A stretch of DNA of 64,000 bases from Catellatospora sp. IY07-71 (GTDB lineage Bacteria; Actinomycetota; Actinomycetes; Mycobacteriales; Micromonosporaceae), in contig NZ_AP023360.1 in the NCBI RefSeq assembly GCF_018326265.1, forward strand, positions 2,595,501 through 2,659,500, given 5' to 3'. Of the stretch, positions 57,899-64,000 are shown in pieces. Within the stretch, counting starts at the first letter, position 1. Every line of letters starts with the position of its first letter. Below the pieces are notes generated by a model that worked only from the letters and a program-made list of their open reading frames with translations, ran no database searches and was not told the origin of the DNA. Both the position numbers and the translations under genes were made by a program.

Positions 57899-60376
57899 CT
57901 ACCCGCGGATGCGGTCGTTCCCGGGGTCGTAGAGGGGGCGCAGGGAGGCCAGCGCCGGGTAGGTGCGGTCGGCGATCTCGACCGTCCAGCTGCCCGCGTC
58001 GATCCAGGCCTGGTCGAGGGGCTGGTCGCCGGCGTCGATCATCGCGAGGCCGACGGCGCCGCCCAGGGTGTGGCCGTAGGAGGCGGCGCGGATGTAGCCC
58101 ACGGGCACGCCGTCGCGGCGGACCACCTCGGCGTGGAACATCAGCGGCTCCGGGTCGGTGACCAGGATCTGGAGCAGTCGGCGGCGCAGCGGGCCCGCGG
58201 CCTTCTTCGCAAGGACCGCGTCGCGGCCGATGAAGCCGCCGGGTTTGTCCAGCGCGACCGCGAAGCCGAGACCCGCCTCCAGCACCGAGTCGGTGTTGTC
58301 GATGTCGTGGCCGTAGTCGCGGTAGCCCTTCTCCATACGCAGGCTGGACAGCGCCTTGAGCCCCACGTGGCGCAGCCCGAGCGGCCGCCCGGCCTCGGCC
58401 AGCCGGTCGTACGCGTGCACCGCCTGCTCGGCCGGGACGTACAGCTCGTACCCCAGCTCGCCGAGGTACGTGATCCGGATGCACAGCGCGCGGGCGAACC
58501 CGAGGTCGATGTCACGCGCGGCGCGGAACGGGAACGCCTCGTTCGAGACGTCCGCGGTCGTCACCGCCGCGAGCAGCTCGCGCGAGCGTGGACCCTGGAT
58601 GTTGATCTGGGCGTACGCCCCGGTCACGTCGGTGGCGAAGGCGTGCGCGCCCGTTTCCTCGAAGTGGCGGCGCATGCGCGTCTCCACGTGCCGGTGCGCG
58701 GTGTCGGACGCGACCACCCAGAACCGGTCCTCGGCCAGCTTGGTGACGGTCAGGTCGGCCTCCAGCGTGCCGCCCTCGTTCAGCCACTGGGTGTACGTGA
58801 TCACGCCGGTGTCGCAGTTCACCCGGTTGGCGCTCAGCCGCTCCAGCGCCGTCCCGGCGTCACGCCCCTGGACCAGGAACTTCGCCATGAACGACATGTC
58901 CATGAGGATCACGCCCTCGCGGGCGGCCCGGTGCTCCTGCGCCCAGTCGCCGAACCAGTTCTGCCGTCCCCAGGACAGCTGCTCGACCTTCGGCTCCTGC
59001 CCCTCGGGGGCGTACCAGTCGGGGCTCTCCCAGCCGCTGACGTCCTTGAAGTAGGCGCGCTGCGCGGCCAGCCGCTCGTGTAGCGGGGACAGCTTCGCGC
59101 CGCGCGCGGTCTCCATCGACTTGCCCGGGTAGTGCGGGGCGTAGACCATGCCCAGCGACTCGACGGTGCGGGTGGCCCGGTAGGCGGGGTTGCTCTGGTA
59201 GCCGTGCAGCCGGTCGATGTTCATGCCGGTGACGTCGATGTCCGGGCGGCCGTTCAGGATCCAGTGCGCCATGGCGCGGCCGATGCCGCCGCCGGTCAGG
59301 ATGCCGATCGAGTTCAGGCCGGCCGCGACGAAGTAGTTCTTCAGCTCGGGCGCCTCGCCGACGATCGGCGCGAGGTCCGGGGTGAAGCTCTCCGGTCCGC
59401 AGAAGAACTTGCGCACGCCGACCTCGGTGGAGATCGGGATACGCGCCATGGCCTTCTCCAGGTACGGCGCCATGCGGTCCCAGTCCGGGGGCAGCTCGCC
59501 GAAGGAGAACGAGTCAGGGATCCCGTCCACCTTCCATGGCGCGCAGATCGCCTCGAACAGGCCGATCATGAGCCCGGCGCCCTCCTCGCGGAAGTATCCG
59601 TACGACGACGGGTCCTCGAGCACCGGCAGGTCGCCGTGCATGCCGTCGATCGGCTCGGTGATCAGGTAGTAGTGCTCGGCGGCCTGCAGCGGGATGCTCA
59701 CGCCCGCCTTCTCGCCGAGCTGCCGGGCCCACATGCCGGCGCAGTTGACCACGAACTCGGCCTCGATGTCGCCGTACGGCGTGCGCACGCCGGTGACGGT
59801 GTTGCCCTGGCGCAGGAAGCCGGTCGCGGGGACGCCCTCGATGACGCGTACGCCCTGCATGCGGGCGCCCTTGGCCAGCGACATGGTGACGTCGACGGGG
59901 TTGGCACGGCCGTCCTCGGCCACGTAGAAGCCCGCCAGCACGTCGTCCGTGTGCGCGAGCGGGAACAGGCCCTTGACCTCGGCGGGGGAGACCTCGTGCA
60001 CGTCGATGCCGCACAGCCGGTTGAACGCGGCGACGCGACGGTACTCCTCCAGCCGGTCGGCGTCGGTGGCCACCTGCACGAAGCCGACCTGCTTCAGGCC
60101 GGTGGCCAGGCCCGTCTCGGCCTCCAGCCGCGCGTACAGGTCGCGGGTGTACTTGCGCAGCTCGGTCGAGGTCTCTGAGAGCGAGCCGAAGGTGACCATC
60201 AGCCCGGCGGCGTGCCAGGTGGTGCCGGAGGTGAGCCGGTCGCGCTCCAGCAGCACCACGTCTTGGCAACCCATGTGCGCCAGGTGGTACGCGATGGAGG
60301 TGCCGATGATGCCGCCGCCGACGACCACCACGCGGGCACGGTCGGGCAGCTGGGGAGCGGATGTGTCGGGCGTCAT
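57899..60376 (-). CDS. FAD-dependent dehydrogenase with aminomethyltransferase domain (dimethylglycine/sarcosine-type)
   Basis: 825 aa. The N-terminal DAO-type FAD domain has VVVVGGGIIGTSIAYHLA and the SGTTWHAAGLM motif, whose His covalently carries FAD in DMGDH/SARDH. The C-terminal part (from about residue 440) is a GcvT-like folate-binding domain with ANRVNCDTGVITYTQWLNEGGTLEADLTV, followed by the GcvT C-terminal barrel. These enzymes oxidatively demethylate N-methylglycines and pass formaldehyde to tetrahydrofolate. No other sarcosine or glycine-betaine genes are nearby. The ATG at 60376 is preferred. Confidence 0.88.
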   Translation of the reverse strand: MTPDTSAPQLPDRARVVVVGGGIIGTSIAYHLAHMGCQDVVLLERDRLTSGTTWHAAGLMVTFGSLSETSTELRKYTRDLYARLEAETGLATGLKQVGFVQVATDADRLEEYRRVAAFNRLCGIDVHEVSPAEVKGLFPLAHTDDVLAGFYVAEDGRANPVDVTMSLAKGARMQGVRVIEGVPATGFLRQGNTVTGVRTPYGDIEAEFVVNCAGMWARQLGEKAGVSIPLQAAEHYYLITEPIDGMHGDLPVLEDPSSYGYFREEGAGLMIGLFEAICAPWKVDGIPDSFSFGELPPDWDRMAPYLEKAMARIPISTEVGVRKFFCGPESFTPDLAPIVGEAPELKNYFVAAGLNSIGILTGGGIGRAMAHWILNGRPDIDVTGMNIDRLHGYQSNPAYRATRTVESLGMVYAPHYPGKSMETARGAKLSPLHERLAAQRAYFKDVSGWESPDWYAPEGQEPKVEQLSWGRQNWFGDWAQEHRAAREGVILMDMSFMAKFLVQGRDAGTALERLSANRVNCDTGVITYTQWLNEGGTLEADLTVTKLAEDRFWVVASDTAHRHVETRMRRHFEETGAHAFATDVTGAYAQINIQGPRSRELLAAVTTADVSNEAFPFRAARDIDLGFARALCIRITYLGELGYELYVPAEQAVHAYDRLAEAGRPLGLRHVGLKALSSLRMEKGYRDYGHDIDNTDSVLEAGLGFAVALDKPGGFIGRDAVLAKKAAGPLRRRLLQILVTDPEPLMFHAEVVRRDGVPVGYIRAASYGHTLGGAVGLAMIDAGDQPLDQAWIDAGSWTVEIADRTYPALASLRPLYDPGNDRIRG

Positions 60377-60411
60377 AGCGGGCGAGCCTACCGTCCTGAG
60401 CCGCCGATCAG

Positions 60412-61116
60412 TCAATCAACGGCGCCGACCGGTCTGACCTGGGACGCGAAGAACGCGAGCTCCGCTTCGAACAGCGGTTCGGTGTCGGTGGCGGCCCAGC
60501 TCAGCTGGCCGAACAGCTCCGCCGCCATCACCCCGTAGAGCCTGGTCCAGGAGGTCAGGAACACCGCGGTCACCTCGATCGGCAGCTCGCCCTGCGCGGG
60601 CAGCGCCCCGGCGAGCCGGTCCAGGTCGACCTGCGCGGCCTCCGGCAGCCGCCCGGCCTCCCACAGCTCCACCATCGGCTGGATGAAGATCGCGCCGAAG
60701 CAGGCCCCGGCGTGCTCCAGGTCCTTGCACTGCTCGTGGAACTGCTCCACGCCGGGCATCGGCGGGCCGAAGATCAGCGTGGCCTCGGGGCGGTGCGCCA
60801 GCGCCCAGCCCCGCAGCGCGCGGGCCATGACGACGAGCCGCTCCACCGGGTCGGCGGCCGGGTCCAGCGCGTCGCGGGCGGCCTCGCACGCGATCCGGAC
60901 CTCGTCGAACAGGTCCGTGCACAGCTCGATCACCAGCGCGTCCAGCGCGGGGAAGTAGCGGTAGAGCGCCGCGGCGGTCATGCCCATGTCGCGGGCGATG
61001 GCGCGCAGCGAGACGCTCGCCGGGCCGCCCGCGACCAGCTGGGTCCGGGCCAGCTCCTTGATCTCGGCCACGGTGCGCTCGCGCAGCCGCTCACGGCGGT
61101 GTGAGGTGTCCGACAT
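60412..61116 (-). CDS. TetR-family transcriptional regulator
   Basis: 234 aa. The N-terminal HTH reads GGPASVSLRAIARDMGMTAAALYRYFPALDALV, a typical TetR DNA-binding domain. The C-terminal ligand domain includes WALAHRPEATLIFGPPMPG and EVTAVFLTSWTRLYG, resembling the WHG-type C-domain. AAGGGGG stands 4 nt upstream of the ATG at 61116. It is divergent from an MMPL transporter with 98 bp between starts, so it probably represses that gene and itself. The ligand is unknown. Confidence 0.92.
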   Translation of the reverse strand: MSDTSHRRERLRERTVAEIKELARTQLVAGGPASVSLRAIARDMGMTAAALYRYFPALDALVIELCTDLFDEVRIACEAARDALDPAADPVERLVVMARALRGWALAHRPEATLIFGPPMPGVEQFHEQCKDLEHAGACFGAIFIQPMVELWEAGRLPEAAQVDLDRLAGALPAQGELPIEVTAVFLTSWTRLYGVMAAELFGQLSWAATDTEPLFEAELAFFASQVRPVGAVD

Positions 61117-61165
61117 CGAGCCCCCTTGACGGCGGTGAACGATGTCCTCGAAAGTAAACACCGTT

Positions 61166-61179
61166 CACTCAAATGAGTG
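61166..61179. promoter_or_regulatory. Candidate TetR operator
   Basis: CACTCA-AA-TGAGTG is a perfect 6+6 palindrome in the divergent tetR/MMPL intergenic region. It is flanked by direct copies of GTAAACA at 61154 and 61182. Distance to both starts fits repression. Confidence 0.55.
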
Positions 61180-61214
61180 CTGTAAACATCATACGGGTTC
61201 CGGAAGGGAAACTG

Positions 61215-63323
61215 ATGTTCGCGTGGTGGGGGCGGGCCGTGGTCCGATTGCGCTGGCTGGTGCTGGCCGTCGCGGCGGCGGTCGTGGTCATCGGGGCGAC
61301 GTGGGGTGGCGGCGTCTTCAACGACCTGATCAGCGGCGGGTTCGACGACCCGGGCAGCCCGAGCAGCCGGGCACACCGGGAGATCACCGCCCAGCTCGGG
61401 CGGCAGGACGTCGACATCCTGGCGCTGTACTCCTCGGACAGCCTGACCTACGACCAGCCCGCGTTCCGGGACGCGGTCACCGCCGTCGCGACGGAGCTGT
61501 CCGGGCGGCCCGAGGTGACCAGCGTCGTCGGCGCGTACACCCCCGGGGTGCCGCCGCGCTTCGCCTCCGCCGACGGGCACGCCACCTACCTGGCGATCCA
61601 ACTGCGCGACGGGGACGAGAACAGCAAGCTCGCCGACCTGGCCGCACTGCGGCCCGAGCTGGCCGCCGCAGGGCTGGAGACCGAGGTCGGCGGGCTGATG
61701 CCGTTCCTCGACGACGCCAACACGCAGATCAGCGACGACATCACCAAGGCCGAGCTGATCAGCCTGCCGATCCTGCTGGTGCTGCTGGTCTTCATCTTCC
61801 GGGGGCTGGTCGCGGCGGCCACGCCGCTGTTCGTCGGCATCCTCGCGGTGCTCGGGGCGTTCATCGCGGTGCGCCTCATCGCGCAGGTCACCGACGTGTC
61901 GGTGTTCGCCGTCAACATCATCACGATGCTCGGCCTGGGCATGGCCATCGACTACGCGCTGTTCGTGGTCAGCCGCTTCCGCGAGGAGCTGGCCGCCGGG
62001 CGCACGCCGGCCGAGGCGGTCGCGCACACGCTGGCCACGGCCGGGCGCACCGTGCTCGTCTCCGGGCTGACCGTGGCGCTCGCGCTGGCCAGCCTGCTGA
62101 TCTTCCCGATGGACTTCCTCAAGTCCATGGCCTGGGGCGGCATGGCCGCCGTGCTGGTCGCCATGCTCGCCGCGCTCACGGCGCTGCCCGCCCTGCTCGC
62201 GGTGCTCGGGCCGAAGGTCAACGCGCTGCGCGTACCGCTGCCGAAGATCTTCTCGCCGAAGGCGGCGGGTGAGGGCGGCTGGGCCCGCATCGCCCGCAGC
62301 GTCATGCGCCGCCCGGTGGTGTACGCGCTGGCCGTGGCCGCGTTCCTGGCGCTCATGGCGACGCCGTTCCTGGGCGCGAAGTTCGGCGGGTTCGACGAGC
62401 GGGTGCTGCCCGCGGGCACCGAGTCGCGCACCGTCACCGAGCGCATCGCCGCCGAGTTCCCGGGTGGCAGCGCCGCGCCGATCAGCGTGCTGGTCGTCGG
62501 GTCCGGCGCCGAGGACATGCTGGCCCGGGTCAAGGCCGTCGCGGGAGTCACGGACGCCGCGATCACCGCGCAGCGGGGGCAGGCGACGCTGATCTCGGCG
62601 TCCTACCCCGGTGAGCCCGCCGACGAGAGCGCTCGCGACATCGTCGACCGGATCCGGGAGCTGCCCGCGCCCGCGGGGGCGGAGGTGCTGGTCGGTGGGC
62701 GCACCGCGGCCGACCAGGACCAGCTGGAGTCGCTCGGCTCGCGGCTGCCGTGGATGCTCGGCATGGTCGCGGTCAGCACGTTCCTGCTGCTGTTCCTGGC
62801 CTTCGGGTCGGTGGTGCTGCCGCTCAAGGCGATCGCGATGAACGTGATCTCGATCGGGGCGTCGTTCGGGGTGGTCGTCTGGATCTTCCAGGACGGGCAC
62901 CTGTCGGAGTGGCTCGGCTTCACGGTCACCGGGTTCCTGGAGCCGGGGAACATGGTGCTGATGCTGGCCGTGCTGTTCGGGCTGGCCACCGACTACGAGG
63001 TGTTCCTGCTGTCCCGGGTGCGCGAGGAGTGGGACGCGACCGGGGACAACACCCAGGCCGTCGCGTCGGGCCTGCAGCGCACCGGCGGGATCATCACCGC
63101 GGCGGCGCTGCTGCTGATCGTGGTGCTGGGCGGGTTCGCCACCGGCGGCGCGACCACCATCAAGGTGCTCGGCATCGGCATGGTCGTCGCGGTCGCCATC
63201 GACGCCGCGCTGGTCCGGGCGGTGCTGGTGCCCGCCACGATGCGCCTGCTGGGCCGGTGGAACTGGTGGGCGCCCGGCCCGCTCCGCCTGGTCTACCGCC
63301 GCTACGGCCTCAAGGAGGCCTGA
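61215..63323 (+). CDS. MMPL-family RND transporter
   Basis: 702-aa membrane transporter of the MmpL/YdfJ type. Two repeats of TM1 + loop + five TMs are visible. The proton-relay Asp-Tyr residues are GLGMAIDYALFVVSRFREEL in the first half and GLATDYEVFLLSRVREEW in the second half. The ATG at 61215 has GGAAGGGA 5 nt upstream; a start at 61173 would add 14 residues. It is divergent from a TetR gene, a common drug- or lipid-export arrangement. Confidence 0.93.
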   Translation: MFAWWGRAVVRLRWLVLAVAAAVVVIGATWGGGVFNDLISGGFDDPGSPSSRAHREITAQLGRQDVDILALYSSDSLTYDQPAFRDAVTAVATELSGRPEVTSVVGAYTPGVPPRFASADGHATYLAIQLRDGDENSKLADLAALRPELAAAGLETEVGGLMPFLDDANTQISDDITKAELISLPILLVLLVFIFRGLVAAATPLFVGILAVLGAFIAVRLIAQVTDVSVFAVNIITMLGLGMAIDYALFVVSRFREELAAGRTPAEAVAHTLATAGRTVLVSGLTVALALASLLIFPMDFLKSMAWGGMAAVLVAMLAALTALPALLAVLGPKVNALRVPLPKIFSPKAAGEGGWARIARSVMRRPVVYALAVAAFLALMATPFLGAKFGGFDERVLPAGTESRTVTERIAAEFPGGSAAPISVLVVGSGAEDMLARVKAVAGVTDAAITAQRGQATLISASYPGEPADESARDIVDRIRELPAPAGAEVLVGGRTAADQDQLESLGSRLPWMLGMVAVSTFLLLFLAFGSVVLPLKAIAMNVISIGASFGVVVWIFQDGHLSEWLGFTVTGFLEPGNMVLMLAVLFGLATDYEVFLLSRVREEWDATGDNTQAVASGLQRTGGIITAAALLLIVVLGGFATGGATTIKVLGIGMVVAVAIDAALVRAVLVPATMRLLGRWNWWAPGPLRLVYRRYGLKEA

Positions 63324-63365
63324 CCCTGACCACCGGCGCCTCGCGGGGGGCGGGGCGCCGGCCAA

Positions 63366-63426
63366 GATCGCGGTCTCGTGTCGAAAAGTGCGCTTGAAGC
63401 CCACCTTTGGACACGAGATCGCGATC
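63366..63426. repeat. 61-bp GATC palindrome, copy F
   Basis: Left arm GATCGCGGTCTCGTGTCGAA, right arm ending GGACACGAGATCGCGATC, followed by TTCGCG. One inner mismatch (GTGTCGAAA against TTTGGACAC) is present. It is 42 bp after the MMPL stop. Confidence 0.88.
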
Positions 63427-63460
63427 TTCGCGGTGAGCGGCTCCGGGGTGGAAACCGTTG

Positions 63461-63482
63461 GTACACAGAGCGTTCATGTGAG
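63461..63482 (+). promoter_or_regulatory. Possible PHO box upstream of PhoX-like gene
   Basis: Two 11-nt direct repeats (GTACACAGAGC and GTTCATGTGAG) resemble the streptomycete PhoP repeat GTTCACC plus 4 nt. The match is imperfect. It lies 76 bp before the phosphatase start, where a PHO box would be expected. Confidence 0.35.
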
Positions 63483-63557
63483 CGCGGGCCGGATGACGTC
63501 CACGACCCCTAGCGTGCTCGATGTCACTCAAGACATCGACATGTGTGGAGGTCTACC

Positions 63558-64000
63558 GTGGATCGTCGCAACCTGCTGCGGGCCGGAGTCGTGGGCGGGG
63601 CGGCCGCCGCCTTCTCGGGCGCGCTGTGGAAGGAGGCGTTCGCCGCACCGGCGCAGCCGGGTCCGGGGCCGTACGGCGCGCTGCAGGCCGCCGACGCGAA
63701 CGGGATCATGCTGCCGTCCGGCTTCACCAGCCGGGTGATCGCCCGTACCGGCCAGACCGTGCCCGGCACCTCCTACACCTGGCACAGCGCGCCCGACGGG
63801 GGCGCCTGCTTCGCCGACGGCTCGGGCTGGATCTACGTGTCGAACTCGGAGGTGTCCGCGGGTGGCGCGTCGGCGGTGCGGTTCAACTCCGGCGGGACGG
63901 TGACGGGGGCGTACCGCATCCTGTCCGGCACCTCGACGAACTGCGCCGGCGGGCACACCCCCTGGAACACGTGGCTGTCCTGCGAGGAGACGAGCACCGG
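63558..64000 (+). CDS. PhoX-like (DUF839) phosphatase, 3' end beyond the window
   Basis: The first 147 residues are visible. A GTG start with GGAGG 6 nt upstream gives VDRRNLLRAGVVGGAAAAF, a Tat-type signal with the twin Arg and following hydrophobic stretch, so the product is exported folded. The mature part begins the PhoX/DUF839 beta-propeller (GSGWIYVSNSEVSAGG and TPWNTWLSCEETSTG, including the conserved Glu ligand motif). PhoX enzymes are calcium/iron-dependent alkaline phosphatases. The gene runs off the right edge. Confidence 0.85.
   Translation, partial: MDRRNLLRAGVVGGAAAAFSGALWKEAFAAPAQPGPGPYGALQAADANGIMLPSGFTSRVIARTGQTVPGTSYTWHSAPDGGACFADGSGWIYVSNSEVSAGGASAVRFNSGGTVTGAYRILSGTSTNCAGGHTPWNTWLSCEETST

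Overview
The window is about 72-75% GC, has no tRNA or rRNA gene, and is packed with tightly spaced genes using ATG, GTG and one TTG start. Gene content and order (rnc-mutM-smc-ftsY-amtB-glnB-glnD-ffh-rpsP-khpA-rimM-trmD-rplS-lepB-rnhB, then dprA-comM-yraN on the other strand, then rpsB-tsf-pyrH-frr-cdsA-rlmN) identify the chromosome core of a high-GC actinobacterium. The style of the flanking genes suggests Micromonosporaceae; that family assignment is an inference.

Layout. 1-2.7 kb: the end of rnc, a PIG-V-type mannosyltransferase and mutM in one operon. 2.7-5.1 kb: minus-strand accessory genes, namely a GH114-like lipoprotein, a Spherulin-4 domain protein and a CAP-domain secreted protein. 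5.1-9.9 kb: a small coiled-coil protein, smc and a HAD hydrolase. 10-18.2 kb: an ABC export operon (ATPase, two ~1000-aa FtsX permeases, second ATPase with a degenerate signature motif), with a 20-bp tandem repeat before the first permease. 18.3-28.2 kb: PhoD phosphatase (minus), ftsY, a kinase-like gene, the nitrogen operon amtB-glnB-glnD behind a GlnR-type box, and ffh. 28.2-34.2 kb: an orphan SOS box, an unknown membrane protein, an amidohydrolase, a short-type proS, a heptad-repeat coiled-coil protein and two tandem DUF402 paralogues. 34.2-40.2 kb: the rpsP-to-rnhB translation and secretion cluster. 40.2-45.3 kb: an M23 peptidase behind two DnaA boxes, a class V aminotransferase, then dprA-comM-yraN. 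45.4-53.4 kb: a repeat-containing membrane protein, rpsB-tsf-pyrH-frr-cdsA-rlmN and a DivIVA-motif protein. 53.5-64 kb: DUF2631, an MBL-Rieske fusion, an unknown membrane protein, a subtilase, a dimethylglycine/sarcosine-dehydrogenase-like enzyme, a divergent TetR/MMPL pair, and the start of a PhoX-like phosphatase that leaves the window.

The most unusual signal is not a gene. Six dispersed palindromes (2834, 26401, 33359, 42093, 53382, 63366) each measure exactly 61 bp from a GATC to a GATC, share arm sequence, and show paired (compensatory) changes. Every copy lies 27-50 bp past a stop codon. Three further GATC-capped hairpins with unrelated arms (2727, 28234, 30447) sit in the same kind of position. 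This looks like a conserved 3'-end hairpin family that is either mobile (REP/MITE-like) or a terminator/3'-UTR class. A second point of interest is the adjacency of a Spherulin-4 domain and a GH114 domain, the two families known to cut galactosamine-containing polysaccharides.

Many genes lack a ribosome binding site and instead have a TANNNT box 6-8 nt before the start codon, pointing to leaderless transcripts. All calls come from reading the sequence; no database search was possible.
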